Counted from the stretch's first letter, positions 8,872 to 18,600 are shown. The stretch: 64,000 bases of DNA from Chryseobacterium sp. JUb7 (GCF_024806495.1 NZ_JANUFF010000004.1:248001-312000), one strand, 5' to 3'. A program made the numbers and translations. Notes: generated from the sequence alone by a model not told the origin.

Positions 8872-10398
8872 TTATTTCTTTATAATTTTAGTTGTTATAT
8901 CATCAACTTTCAAGAAGTAAACCCCTTTTTGTAAGTTCTTAACATCTATTTTATTATTTTTAATTTCCGTTGTCAATATTATTCGTCCACTTAAATCAAG
9001 TACTTCTGCTTTTAAAAATTTATTATTTCCTGAAGTATTTATATTAATAAAGTCCTCTACCGGATTGGGATGAATCTTGAACGCTTCTTTATTGATATTA
9101 TTAACAGCCAAAACATTATTATTATTTAAAATTTTAGTAATAATACCTTTATTCGGACTTTGATGATGTCCAAAAGTTATTATTTTATTATCATTTGTAA
9201 CGAGTGCAGACCTTATATACTCAGAGTAGTTCAATTCAATATCGACCACTCCATTATTTCCAAAATTTTGATCCACAGTCCCGTTTGGTTTAAATTTTTT
9301 CACAAAATGATTATAATTTACCGGAGAAGCAGTCGGACTTACATTACAAGCTAAAAAGACATCATTATTTCCATCTAATAATAATTGAGGATAGAGAATA
9401 TTACTATCAATTACATAATTATTATTGTTATTATAATAAGGCTCATTGACAATACCATTAGTTCCAAAACCACTATCTAATTCCCCATTTTGGTCAAGCT
9501 TCATTAGAGTAATAAGTGTCGGATTTGTTGCACTAGATGAAAAACCATATAAATAGACCATATTATTTCTTGCCACTGAAGTAATAAAATAAGTTCCATA
9601 TCCCGATAAAGGTGTGTATGGAATGGATGAGTTGTTATATGTATTATCTAATACTCCATTTTCAGAATACCTTTTCTTTATAAAAGTAACATATTGCTTC
9701 TGGCCCACTATGACTAATTTGTTATCATTTTGAAGCAGCACATCTCCATTAGTACCTTCTTCCAGAATAACTCCATTATTACCAAAAGATGTATCAAATG
9801 TACCATTCTCATTTAAACGGATAACTCCAATTCTATCCTCTTGATTTTCTAAAGCAGAAAAACAAATTAAAAGTTTGTTAGAGCTACTTAATACAATATT
9901 TTTTACATTAAATGCAGATATATTTCTGGTACTAAAAAATTGGTTAAGGACACTTTTATCAATACTCCCATTACTCCCAAATGCTGTATCATAAATTCCA
10001 TTTTCGTTTAAACGTATTATTTTATTAAATAACAAATCACAGAGTATGATCTTCTGATCTGATTGAATACACATTTTAGTAAATTGTGAATAGGGATGCA
10101 TATTGTTTGGCGGCATCACTAATGTACTGAAAGTATTATCTATTGAACCATCGCCATTTAATCTCTGTACAACATTTGTTCTATAATTAGAAGGAGTATT
10201 TGGACTCGTATAACTACCACTTACAATTATCTTTTGCTGAGAGGTTAAAGCACCTGCATCATATACAAATCCGTATGTATTGTTTGGAGTGTAGGTAACA
10301 ACTCCATTTGTTCCAAAAGTTGGGTCTAAAAATTGATTTTGCGCAGCTACTAATACTGTGGCACACGTCATTAAGCAAAGTAAAAATCTTTTCATCAT
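8872..10398 (-). CDS. secreted delta-60 repeat protein with T9SS sorting domain
   Basis: The 508-residue product has a Sec signal peptide (MMKRFLLCLMTCATVLVAAQ), a body of about seven delta-60-type repeats, and a C-terminal type IX secretion sorting domain from about residue 437 (HPNPVEDFININ, then LDLSGRI, then LQKGVYFLKV, ending TTKIIKK). The repeats read as LNENGxxDxxFGxNG, the pattern of the delta-60/DUF5122 family, expected to fold as a beta-propeller-like structure. It should be exported through the outer membrane by the Por/Gld machinery. Function is unknown. A TATATTTG element lies 20 bases before the start. Confidence 0.87.
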   Translation of the reverse strand: MMKRFLLCLMTCATVLVAAQNQFLDPTFGTNGVVTYTPNNTYGFVYDAGALTSQQKIIVSGSYTSPNTPSNYRTNVVQRLNGDGSIDNTFSTLVMPPNNMHPYSQFTKMCIQSDQKIILCDLLFNKIIRLNENGIYDTAFGSNGSIDKSVLNQFFSTRNISAFNVKNIVLSSSNKLLICFSALENQEDRIGVIRLNENGTFDTSFGNNGVILEEGTNGDVLLQNDNKLVIVGQKQYVTFIKKRYSENGVLDNTYNNSSIPYTPLSGYGTYFITSVARNNMVYLYGFSSSATNPTLITLMKLDQNGELDSGFGTNGIVNEPYYNNNNNYVIDSNILYPQLLLDGNNDVFLACNVSPTASPVNYNHFVKKFKPNGTVDQNFGNNGVVDIELNYSEYIRSALVTNDNKIITFGHHQSPNKGIITKILNNNNVLAVNNINKEAFKIHPNPVEDFININTSGNNKFLKAEVLDLSGRIILTTEIKNNKIDVKNLQKGVYFLKVDDITTKIIKK

Positions 10399-10418
10399 AT
10401 TATATTTTTTATTTATTG

Positions 10419-10426
10419 CAAATATA
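10419..10426 (-). promoter_or_regulatory. -7 element before the T9SS cargo gene
   Basis: TATATTTG on the minus strand, 20 bases before the start codon, matches the Bacteroidetes primary-sigma consensus TAnnTTTG. No clear TTTG was found at the -33 position. Confidence 0.55.
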
Positions 10427-10440
10427 GTTCTAAAAATTTT

Positions 10441-11172
10441 CTAGGGAAGTTTGGCTACTAAGTTTTCCGGCAACACTTTCAAAATCAGATAAATGATTTT
10501 CCACTTAAAATTCGGAACAATCGTAAAAGAATTTCCTGCATTGACAATATGTCTGGCAACATAAGCCGGCTCCATAATTAATGACTTATTCAGCTGTAAT
10601 CCTTCATTAATTTTTGTTCTTATATAGCCGATTACCAAAGCATTAACTTTAATATTTCTTGAAACCAATTCCTGTCTTAATCCGGCTAAATACGTTGTAA
10701 AAGCAGCTTTTGTACTTCCGTAAACAAAATTGCTTTTTCGTCCGCGGACTCCAGAAAGCGAAGATAATCCGATAATTCTTTCTAAATTTTTATTGTTTAC
10801 ATCTGTCGCAATAATATTTAAAATGGAGACAGCTCCCATATAGTTTACCAACATCATTTGCTGAGTTCCTTTAAAATCACTCAAAGCTTTTTCATTATCC
10901 ACTAAAAAACCAGCAGCGTAAACAACAATATGAGGCTTTACAGGAAGATCATTGTAAAATTTCTGATGAGAATCAAAATCAACCGAATCAAAAGATAAAA
11001 CCGTAACTTTTGAATTCAAATTATTTTCCTGAACAAAATGATCTAATGATTTTGTATTTCTAGAAGCCGCAATTACAGAAAATCCATTTTGAATATATTG
11101 TTTGATACATTGTTTGGCAACATCGGAATTGGCACCCAGAAGGAGAACGGTTTTAGTTGTGTTTTGATTCAT
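10441..11172 (-). CDS. short-chain dehydrogenase/reductase (SDR)
   Basis: NAD(P)-dependent oxidoreductase of 243 residues with a Rossmann fold. The nucleotide-binding loop reads LLGANSDVAKQC (residues 11-22), the AAG motif is at 86-88 (YAAGF), and the catalytic Tyr151/Lys155 lie in YGSTK with Ser residues at about 137-140. GANSDVA in place of TGASSGIG resembles SDRs of the DprE2/2-keto-sugar reductase kind, but no partner oxidase is next to it, so the substrate is left open. There is no signal peptide, so it acts in the cytoplasm. A -7 element ends five bases before the ATG, which suggests a leaderless mRNA. Confidence 0.85.
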   Translation of the reverse strand: MNQNTTKTVLLLGANSDVAKQCIKQYIQNGFSVIAASRNTKSLDHFVQENNLNSKVTVLSFDSVDFDSHQKFYNDLPVKPHIVVYAAGFLVDNEKALSDFKGTQQMMLVNYMGAVSILNIIATDVNNKNLERIIGLSSLSGVRGRKSNFVYGSTKAAFTTYLAGLRQELVSRNIKVNALVIGYIRTKINEGLQLNKSLIMEPAYVARHIVNAGNSFTIVPNFKWKIIYLILKVLPENLVAKLP

Positions 11173-11177
11173 AAAAG

Positions 11178-11185
11178 CAAAGATA
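11178..11185 (-). promoter_or_regulatory. -7 element before the SDR gene
   Basis: TATCTTTG on the minus strand ends five bases before the ATG at 11172, so transcription is expected to begin at or within a base or two of the start codon. Confidence 0.6.
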
Positions 11186-11254
11186 TTTTATTTTAATTTT
11201 TAAACACAGATTTCACAAATATTTTCACTAATTGACACTGATAATATTTATAAA

Positions 11255-11336
11255 GGTTTCGACTCCTCTCAACCTGGAAAATACTAATACGATCCGCCAT
11301 TTTTATTCACTATACGGTTTGAGCGAAGTCGAAGCC
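11255..11336. repeat. degenerate palindromic (REP-like) repeat
   Basis: GGTTTCGACTCCTCTCAACC at 11255-11274 recurs as an imperfect inverted copy at 11316-11336 (GGTTTGAGCGAAGTCGAAGCC). The arms are about 40 bases apart. Elements with the GCTTCGACTTCGCTCA core are, from memory, dispersed in many flavobacterial genomes; only one copy is in this window. Confidence 0.5.
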
Positions 11337-11385
11337 TCCAATCCCCGATAATAGTATATTTTTACTTGAGAATGACATAAAAAAG

Positions 11386-11418
11386 TTCGGCGCGGTGAGC
11401 TTTGCTCACCGCGCCGAA
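11386..11418 (-). terminator. GC-rich terminator of the nusB-DUF1573-yajC operon
   Basis: A perfect 15-bp stem (TTCGGCGCGGTGAGC / GCTCACCGCGCCGAA) with a three-base loop lies 24 bases after the yajC stop and is followed on the minus strand by a T6 run. Its stem is far richer in GC than the surroundings. Confidence 0.88.
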
Positions 11419-11442
11419 ACGTAATATTTTAAAACTAAAAAA

Positions 11443-11817
11443 TTATTTCTTTTCAGTTTCGATTTCTTTTTTGTCTTCTGTTTTTTCGGCAGCTTTTGCT
11501 TTATCTCCAAAACGAGCTTCTGTAAACTCTCTTGAAATAGCCGCTTTCTCGAATTTCAACTTTCCGGATAATGTTTCAATAACAAAACCATCATCCTGAA
11601 TCTGAGCAATTCTCCCGTGAAGACCTGAAGTAAGAACAACTCTGGTTCCGACTTTTAAAGTCTCCTGAAAGTTTTTTTCCTGCTTCTGCTTTTTCATCTG
11701 AGGTCTTATCATTAAAAAATAAAAACCTACAAACATCACCCCCATCATGATAAGCATCATAGGAGACGACGATCCCCCTCCTGGAGCTGCCTGTAAAAAT
11801 ATTGATAGCATATTCAT
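11443..11817 (-). CDS. yajC: preprotein translocase subunit YajC
   Basis: Small inner-membrane accessory of the SecDF-YajC complex that aids Sec-dependent export. The 124-residue product has one transmembrane helix at about residues 19-37 (MLIMMGVMFVGFYFLMI) followed directly by RPQMKKQKQ, the family hallmark, and a soluble domain with VGTRVVLTSGLHGRI. The C-terminal 25 residues are a Lys/Glu-rich tail. It follows the DUF1573 lipoprotein by three bases and is last in the nusB operon; a GC-rich terminator follows. Confidence 0.95.
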   Translation of the reverse strand: MNMLSIFLQAAPGGGSSSPMMLIMMGVMFVGFYFLMIRPQMKKQKQEKNFQETLKVGTRVVLTSGLHGRIAQIQDDGFVIETLSGKLKFEKAAISREFTEARFGDKAKAAEKTEDKKEIETEKK

Positions 11818-11820
11818 AAA

Positions 11821-12336
11821 TTATGGTTGAATATTCGCAGTGAATGTTAATTTAACAGGAGCTTTATCTACATTAGCAAAAACATCTGCATACTTGCTTA
11901 CGTTTCCGTCAAAGTTTGAAGAGTCAAAATGTAATGTAATTTTTCCTTTCTTACCTGGTAAAATAGGGTCTTTTGTAAAATCAGGAGCAGTACATCCGCA
12001 TCCAGGTTTTACTTCAGAAATTACTAAAGGATTAGTCCCTGTATTGGTAACTTCATATACGTGTTCTACTTTGTCTCCTTTTTTGATATTTCCAAAATCG
12101 AAATTGCTTTCTGATAATGCAATAGATGTTGTCGGCTGGTTTGAAACCGGAGCAGCACTTGCTTCAGTAGTCGCTGACGCAGCTGATGAATCAGTAGGAG
12201 CTAAATTTGTTGCAGCAGCTGTAGAATCTGTAATATTAGCAACTTCTGCACCTGCAGCTTCTTTATTTTCTTTTTTACAAGAAACTAAACCAAGGCCTAT
12301 GATAGACAAAGCGATAATTGATAACGTCTTTTTCAT
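11821..12336 (-). CDS. DUF1573 lipoprotein
   Basis: The start at 12336 gives a 171-residue product with a clear lipoprotein signal (MKKTLSIIALSIIGLGLVSC); a longer frame upstream runs into nusB and is not used. After an Ala/Ser/Thr-rich linker (about 25-70) comes a DUF1573 domain with the conserved core FDFGNIKKGDKVEHVYEVTN and a cysteine pair in KPGCGCTAPDF. DUF1573 domains resemble the ASPM-SPD-2-Hydin immunoglobulin-like fold and are common in Bacteroidetes envelopes; their role is not known. The gene sits one base after the nusB stop, which suggests coupling. Confidence 0.87.
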   Translation of the reverse strand: MKKTLSIIALSIIGLGLVSCKKENKEAAGAEVANITDSTAAATNLAPTDSSAASATTEASAAPVSNQPTTSIALSESNFDFGNIKKGDKVEHVYEVTNTGTNPLVISEVKPGCGCTAPDFTKDPILPGKKGKITLHFDSSNFDGNVSKYADVFANVDKAPVKLTFTANIQP

Positions 12337-12337
12337 G

Positions 12338-13243
12338 TTAAATTCTATTTTGATCTTTACAATATTTATCCAAAATTCCATTAATGAAGATATTAGATCT
12401 ATCCGTAGCAAATACTTTTGCAACCTCAATATATTCATTAATCACAACTCTTGAAGGGGTGAAAGGAAAATTATCAAGCTCCGTAATAGAAGTAGATAAA
12501 ATGACTTTATCCATTAACGAAACTCTTTCCAAATCCCAGTTTTCCAATCTTTCTGAAAGTTTTTTCTCATTAGCTTCCCAATTATTCAAAGTATCTCTCA
12601 ACAATTTGGCTGCAAATGTTTTATCCTCTTCATCTTTAATCATTTTGATTAAAGTTCTGCTTTCTTCATCTTCTTTCAAAAATCCGATAGTCTTTTGTAC
12701 CATTGAATTGGCAATATGAATATCATCATACCAGGACAATTCCTTATCTTCAAGATATTCATGAAAATCATCATTTTCAGCAATATATCTTAAAAATAGT
12801 TTCCCGATAAACTTTTGATCATCTTCAAAAGAATATCCATCTTCTTTCATGAAATCCTGATAGCGCTTTCCTGCAGTAATTCTTTGGAAAGTTTTCACCA
12901 ATAAATCATCATGCAGATCCCATTTCAATTGCTTGTGCTGACCTGTGAAGAATAATCTTTCAGGATTTTCTTCCAGCTTACGCAAAACCTGGTTGTTGAT
13001 GAATTTTTGGTTAGGGTTAATATCAGCATCGGTCTTAAGGTATTTGTTTTTCCCTATTTCGATCTGATTTTCTGCTAAATCTTTTAGTGCAACCAAAAAA
13101 TTAAGCTGATAGATGTATAGATAATAGATTTTTTCTATCCCGGAGAATAGATTTTTCTCTAAAACATCAAACTTTACAGGATTCTGGTAGTAAGAATACA
13201 CAGTTTGTACTACTTTTTCACGGATTTGTCGTCTTCCTAACAT
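12338..13243 (-). CDS. nusB: transcription antitermination factor NusB
   Basis: RNA-binding factor of the rRNA antitermination complex; it binds BoxA with NusE (S10). The product starts MLGRRQIREKVVQTVYSYYQ, typical of NusB, but is 301 residues long, about twice the E. coli protein. The long form with an inserted helical middle and the NusB fold resumed at the C-terminus (STSITELDNFPFTPSRVVINE, then the FINGILDKY motif) is normal in Bacteroidetes. It heads a leftward operon with the DUF1573 lipoprotein and yajC and is divergent from the ABC exporter. Confidence 0.93.
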   Translation of the reverse strand: MLGRRQIREKVVQTVYSYYQNPVKFDVLEKNLFSGIEKIYYLYIYQLNFLVALKDLAENQIEIGKNKYLKTDADINPNQKFINNQVLRKLEENPERLFFTGQHKQLKWDLHDDLLVKTFQRITAGKRYQDFMKEDGYSFEDDQKFIGKLFLRYIAENDDFHEYLEDKELSWYDDIHIANSMVQKTIGFLKEDEESRTLIKMIKDEEDKTFAAKLLRDTLNNWEANEKKLSERLENWDLERVSLMDKVILSTSITELDNFPFTPSRVVINEYIEVAKVFATDRSNIFINGILDKYCKDQNRI

Positions 13244-13265
13244 TCAAAGAGCTTTTTTATGGCTG

Positions 13266-13273
13266 CAAAGATA
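13266..13273 (-). promoter_or_regulatory. -7 element of the nusB operon
   Basis: TATCTTTG on the minus strand, 22 bases before the nusB start. It is back-to-back with the ABC exporter promoter. Confidence 0.6.
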
Positions 13274-13285
13274 CAAAATTTAAAA

Positions 13286-13317
13286 TTGATGAAATTCTTA
13301 GTCTCCTTCTATTTTTG
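13286..13317 (+). promoter_or_regulatory. promoter of the ABC exporter
   Basis: TTG at 13286-13288 and TATTTTTG at 13310-13317 are separated by 21 bases, matching the Bacteroidetes TTTG/TAnnTTTG promoter. Confidence 0.6.
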
Positions 13318-13334
13318 TAATTTTGCAAAACTTT

Positions 13335-14996
13335 ATGAAAGCTTTAAAAACTCTGAACCCTTACTTCTGGAAGCACAAAATATTATTGTTTTGGGGGTTA
13401 TTATTCATTATCGCCAGCAATTTCTTTAATATTTATAAAGTTCAGTTTGTAGGAAAATCGGTGGACGAACTTACGAAAGGAGGAAACCTCGGATTCAATA
13501 AACAGGTATTAATCTATGTGGCCATTATTGTCGGATGTTCCCTTCTGACAGGGTTTTTCACGTTTATGATGAGACAGACGATTATCGTAGCCTCAAGAAG
13601 AATTGAATACGAGCTTAAAAATAAAATCTACAGACATTATCAGGATTTATCTTTAACAGATTATAAGCAGACAACTATCGGAGATTTAATGAACAGATTA
13701 AGTGAAGATGTTGTGGCCGTAAGAATGTATCTGGGACCAGGTGTCATGTATGTGGTAAACTTAGTTGTTCTTCTTTTAATCACCAGTATTTATATGGTGA
13801 AAACAGATGCTTCCATGACGGTCTGGACTTTATTACCGCTACCTATTTTATCATACATCATATTTAAAGTAAGTTCGATTATTAATAAAAAGTCGAAGAT
13901 CATGCAGAAAAGCCAGTCTGCCATTTCAACTTTTGTACAGGATAGTTTTTCAGGCATACGGGTAGTGAAATTTTTCGCAAAGGAAAAATATATCAAAAAA
14001 AATTATGGTATTAAAGTTACCGACTATCAGGACAAAGCTTTAGATTTAGCAAAAACTGAAGCATACTTCTTTACTATTATTTTATTCGTAATCGGATTAT
14101 TAAACGTTGCTGTCATTTTAATTGGCGGACAAAAATATATTGCCGGAGAATTAAGTGTCGGGAAAATTGCTGATTTTTTCATGTATATCAATATCCTGAT
14201 CTGGCCGTTTTCTATGGTCGGCTGGGTAACTTCTGTCAACCAAAGAGCCGAAGCTTCCATGCAGAGAATTAATGAGTTTATGGATAAGCAGTCTGAGATC
14301 TTCAATAAAAATTTTGAAAAATATCCTATTAAAGGAGATATTGAGTTCAGAAATGTATCTTACGTCTATCCAAATACCGGAATCAAAGCTTTAGATAATT
14401 TAAGCTTTACCTTAAAGGCAGGTGAATCTATGGCCATTATGGGGAAAACAGGAAGCGGAAAATCGACTGTAGCCCTGCTTCTTTGCCGGTTAATTGATCC
14501 TACCGAAGGTGAAATCTTAATTGATGGTAAGAATCTTAAAGAGCATAATTTGGAAAATTACCGAAATTTCATCGGATATATACCGCAGGAAAGCTATCTG
14601 TTCTCAGATTCAATTGAAAATAATATTGGTTTTGCCATTGACAATCCTACTCACGAAAAAGTAGTCGAATATGCTAAAATTGCTGATGTGGATAAAAATA
14701 TCGTAGAGTTTAAAGAACAGTATAAAACACTCGTTGGTGAACGTGGAGTAATGCTTTCGGGTGGTCAAAAGCAAAGAATCTGTATCGCCAGAGCCTTAAT
14801 TAAAGACCCAAAAATCATTATTTTCGATGATTCTCTGTCTGCTTTGGACACTGAAACCGAACAGAATATTCTTGAAAATATCGATACAAAAATTCATAAT
14901 GCGACCTCTATAATTATCACACACAGAGAGTCTAGCGCTCAAAGGGCAGATAAAATTATTAATCTTACCGAAATTACCAATTCTGTAACTGCATAG
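13335..14996 (+). CDS. ABC exporter, fused membrane and ATPase domains
   Basis: Half-transporter of 553 residues (start at the first ATG, 13335; a TTG four codons earlier is less likely). Six membrane segments fill about residues 1-310. The ATPase domain has Walker [10 protein letters not shown] (near 369), signature LSGGQKQR (near 473) and Walker B IIIFDD (near 494). The residue after the Walker B Asp is Asp, not the catalytic Glu, as in the degenerate subunit of heterodimeric exporters such as BmrC/YheI-type proteins. No partner half-transporter is adjacent. The substrate is unknown; drug or lipid export is typical for the family. Confidence 0.88.
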   Translation: MKALKTLNPYFWKHKILLFWGLLFIIASNFFNIYKVQFVGKSVDELTKGGNLGFNKQVLIYVAIIVGCSLLTGFFTFMMRQTIIVASRRIEYELKNKIYRHYQDLSLTDYKQTTIGDLMNRLSEDVVAVRMYLGPGVMYVVNLVVLLLITSIYMVKTDASMTVWTLLPLPILSYIIFKVSSIINKKSKIMQKSQSAISTFVQDSFSGIRVVKFFAKEKYIKKNYGIKVTDYQDKALDLAKTEAYFFTIILFVIGLLNVAVILIGGQKYIAGELSVGKIADFFMYINILIWPFSMVGWVTSVNQRAEASMQRINEFMDKQSEIFNKNFEKYPIKGDIEFRNVSYVYPNTGIKALDNLSFTLKAGESMAIMGKTGSGKSTVALLLCRLIDPTEGEILIDGKNLKEHNLENYRNFIGYIPQESYLFSDSIENNIGFAIDNPTHEKVVEYAKIADVDKNIVEFKEQYKTLVGERGVMLSGGQKQRICIARALIKDPKIIIFDDSLSALDTETEQNILENIDTKIHNATSIIITHRESSAQRADKIINLTEITNSVTA

Positions 14997-15036
14997 CTCA
15001 TTTGTTCACAAATGTTAAATAAATCATAAAAAAAAT

Positions 15037-15066
15037 TTTGTGATTAAAAGAAAACTTTTATATTTG
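15037..15066 (+). promoter_or_regulatory. promoter of the DUF3276 gene
   Basis: TTTG at 15037-15040 and TATATTTG at 15059-15066 are 18 bases apart. The start codon lies 30 bases downstream. Confidence 0.65.
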
Positions 15067-15095
15067 TTCTTAACAAGATTAAAAAATATCTAACA

Positions 15096-15431
15096 ATGAG
15101 TGAATACAAGGAACGCCATGAAAATGAAATTTTCACGAAGGTGTTAAAAGCAGGAAGAAGAACTTATTTCTTTGATGTGCGCGAGACGAAAGCAGGAGAT
15201 TATTATCTTACGATTACCGAAAGTAAAAAGAACTTCGGAGAGAATGGAGAGGCTACATTCGAGAAACACAAAATTTATCTTTACAAAGAGGATTTTAAAA
15301 GTTTTCAGGAGATGTTTAATGAATCCACAGATTTCATCATTAACGAAAAGGGTGAGGATGTAATATCAGAAAAACATGACAAGGACTTCAAAAGCAAATC
15401 TTTCACAATAGATTCTGACGACGAAGTCTAA
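15096..15431 (+). CDS. DUF3276 PUR-alpha-like nucleic-acid-binding protein
   Basis: The 111-residue product belongs to the small PUR-domain family of Bacteroidetes and spirochaetes, which bind single-stranded DNA or RNA as dimers. Visible features are the N-terminal strand region (IFTKVLKAGRRTYFFDVRET), the second strand set with KKNFGENGEATFEKHKIYLY and an acidic C-terminal tail (about 95-111). It is monocistronic, with its own promoter and a double hairpin downstream. The function is probably post-transcriptional regulation, by analogy with Borrelia BpuR; that is inference. Confidence 0.85.
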   Translation: MSEYKERHENEIFTKVLKAGRRTYFFDVRETKAGDYYLTITESKKNFGENGEATFEKHKIYLYKEDFKSFQEMFNESTDFIINEKGEDVISEKHDKDFKSKSFTIDSDDEV

Positions 15432-15453
15432 GCCAAACAATACTTAAAAACAC

Positions 15454-15480
15454 AAGCATCTGAAAAAGGGTGCTTTTTTT
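15454..15480 (+). terminator. terminator of the DUF3276 gene
   Basis: AAGCATC pairs with GGTGCTT (one G-U) followed by T7. Confidence 0.8.
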
Positions 15481-15514
15481 ATAGACTAAAAAATAAAGAT
15501 TCACTTATTATAAC

Positions 15515-15546
15515 AAAACGGTACACTTTCAATAGTGTACCGTTTT
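15515..15546. terminator. second hairpin after the DUF3276 gene
   Basis: A perfect 13-bp stem, AAAACGGTACACT / AGTGTACCGTTTT with a six-base loop, flanked by T-rich sequence. Its GTACACT core is shared by the hairpin next to tRNA-His (21537-21565). Confidence 0.65.
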
Positions 15547-15554
15547 TGTTTTTT

Positions 15555-15673
15555 AGATGGAAGATGGAAGTTTGAGACAGGAAGTGGGTTTAAGTCTTTC
15601 GATTAAAAATCAGACACGTCCCACTTCCTTTGATAACCACAATAAACTTCCAGCTTCCTTTCTTCTATCTTCC
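15555..15673. repeat. GGAAG-rich imperfect inverted repeat
   Basis: The left arm carries GGAAGATGGAAGTTTG and GGAAGTGGG; the right arm carries their complements (CCCACTTCC, AAACTTCCAGCTTCC, ATCTTCC). Related sequence lies at 20754-20800 and 54812-54880. The right end reaches the stop of the DUF4132-type gene. Confidence 0.55.
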
Positions 15674-15682
15674 CGCCTAATA

Positions 15683-18600
15683 TCACACAAATTCTCTCTT
15701 AATCTGAGAAAGTATCGTGGGATCCTGTATTTCATTGTCTTTAGCCAATAATAAAACTTTAGACAAAACCTCAGCAGATTTTGGATCATCGTCAGCAAAA
15801 GGTAAGAACAATCTTCCTCTATGCTGCGAATGAACAGGCAAAATAGACAGATACTTCCCCGGAACCTGATGAACGACTGCACTTCCCAAATGAACACTGT
15901 ATTCCGCCATTTGACCTTTCACCAAAACATGAGAACCTTCTATTTTTACATTATCAAGCTTAAACAATCTGGCCGTTTCCTTCATCAGTACAGCGCGCAT
16001 TTCAATAGATGAATGACTGGCTTCAGGATCTACTCCACCCACATGAGCCACAGAAACAACTAAGTCTATATCACGCATCACCTCCGAAAACAATCTCGGA
16101 TTAATATCTTCAAAAGGAATATTTTTATAATCTTTCAGCGAATGAAACTCTATGGTTTCAAGCGTCGGGCTTTCCACATCGGCTGGTGAAAACCAATCTG
16201 CCAAAGCATATAATTTGACCTGAAAACCTTCTTTATGATATACTTTTTGTAATCCTTCTTCGTAATCGACCTTCCAGCCTCTTGTTTTTAATAGTGCTAA
16301 TGTCTGCTTCGGCTGAACCTGATGCCCCGCATAACGACGCGAAACAGATTTTTCCTGCAGTTCATCCGGAGTTGGCACATACAGTTCTCTGAAAATCTGT
16401 TTAAATGGCTGAACCAATTTTTCCTTAAAGCAATAATGCTGAAAATCACTCCAGACAGAATGCTGATGCAAATCTACACAGTGGGCAATTCTTAGTGTAT
16501 TATTTTCATGTAATTCATGAATTTCACCCTGAGCATCGACCAAATTTCCATCATGGAAAAATCCTATCTTATCATCGTCTGAAATAAATACCAGTTTCTC
16601 CAGATGCTTTACAATAACCGGATGCTCAAAAAGATTTTTGATTTCAGCATATAAAAACTCATCCCCTCTTATCATGGCTTCTTCCAGCCCTTTTCGGGAA
16701 CGCATCCATTGCTCACGCATGATTTTACGGTTATTTCCCAATTCGATAACAGCTTTATCTTTTTTAATCTTCGGTGGAATAGATTTTAACTGTTTATCAT
16801 CTCGGAAAACCACCAATTCAGCTTTTCCGTCATCTTCTATGATTAAACCTACCGTTACCCCATCAATTGTAACCTGAGTATCTTTAGACAACAGATTTTG
16901 AATTTGCTTCGTTTCCATGGCCCAGGTTAAACGGATCGGGTCCGGATATCCTGCATTTCTGGCCAGGTTTTCCAATGCCACACGAATTGCCAGTGCTTCA
17001 CTAGCCTGCTTCATTGAGCCAAATTCTTTACTCTCTTTCTTGAATTGCTGAATATATTCGTATCTGCTTAATACGTCTTTTTCAGGATTTGTTTTGCTTA
17101 AAGGTACCAATCCGTACACTCGAAGATAATCCTGATCGCGCTTATCTTTTACTTTTGCCGTTACTTCTTTTATTTTCAGGCTGCCCGTTAACGTATCAGA
17201 ATACAATCTTGCTCTTCGGTGACCATTTCCGTCAGAGATATATTTTGCAGAGTCATACAGCATTTCCCAACGTGTTTTCCCTAGTTCTTTATACGCCTTG
17301 GTAAACCAATCTTTATCTACAGCACCATCCTGAAACTCCTGAACATCTACCGAAGAATATTTTGCCACTTCACTTTCAAGACCTGAATTCTGCGCCTGAT
17401 AAGATCCCGTTTTTGTATGGGCATGCATCCACCAAATTGCCGAATCTAAACCTTTCCAACCTAAATAATTACTGATGAATTTTTGCCATTGTGGAGCATA
17501 AACCGCCGCCTGAATTAAACGAAGCTCTGCAATTTTCTCTTTTTTCACCATTTCATTAAATGATTCCTGTGTATCGCTTTCTAACGGATAACAGTTGGAT
17601 AAAAGATAAGAAAACAGTTTTTGCTTCGTCATACTGTCGCCGCTGTAGCTGTAAATATAATTGGCATACAGATTGGCTTTACCTAATCCTTTTAATATCT
17701 GAACAAAACGGTTGGCCCCGTAAATGGACTGAAATTCCTGCACAAAATAGGAAACCGAAGTATTGGCATCACCCCGAATGAGTTCTATATCCAAAAATTT
17801 ATTCTGAATATCATCAATAATAGGTTTCAGGAAAGGGAAAGTATCCGGATATTTTTGGTTGTTATGATAGAATTTCGTTGTTGTAACTTCTCGGATTGCC
17901 CTTTCCGCCGTAAAAATCCCTTCATACAATTCATCTTTAGTAATAATATTAAGCTCATAGGCTTTGCAAAACAGATAAAAACCAGGAACGGTATGCTGAA
18001 TATTCTCTTCCAGCCCGTTGAACTGCATCCATCGGTATAGATTCCATACTTTTTTAAACTGTTTATCATCGATGTTTTGATGATGAATCCCTTGTAAAAA
18101 CACATTAAAAAATCCTAACTGCTGCCAACCATTACCATTATTTCCATAATAATATTCAGTTTGTTTTGCCTTATAATTGATGATGTCATCCGGTAGATCA
18201 GTAAATAAAGTACTGCAGGCATCAATCAGAAAATCTGTCTTTTCTTCAAATATAAATTTATATTCCAGAGACTGAAGAATGTTTTTAACAGGATTATTCC
18301 AGTAATAATCGTTTTTCAGAGGATTAGGAATTATATCTTTATGGTAGAACACATAATTTTCAAGGAAATCCCTGAATTTTTTACGATCGCAGTTATCCAC
18401 AAATGTTAATAAAAACAAATCTTGAGGCTGCAATCCGGAATCCTTATACCATTGTTCCCAAACTTCATGCAAAGGATAATTGGCAGCTATTTGCTCACCT
18501 GTAAAACCATCGGTATTTCTTTTGATCTGGCGAAAACTGTTGCCCATTAATTCCTTGGTTAAAGAACCATTCCAGTCTTCCACTTCATATTCATGATCTT

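Noticed and set aside
11840..12454. A 204-residue reading frame opposite the DUF1573 lipoprotein and nusB end
   Set aside because: It is antisense to two well-supported genes, has no promoter signal, and its composition follows the Ala/Ser-rich linker of the lipoprotein.
15557..15751. Short reading frames across the GGAAG repeat and the end of the DUF4132-type gene
   Set aside because: They lie in repeat sequence or antisense to the large gene, with no start signals.
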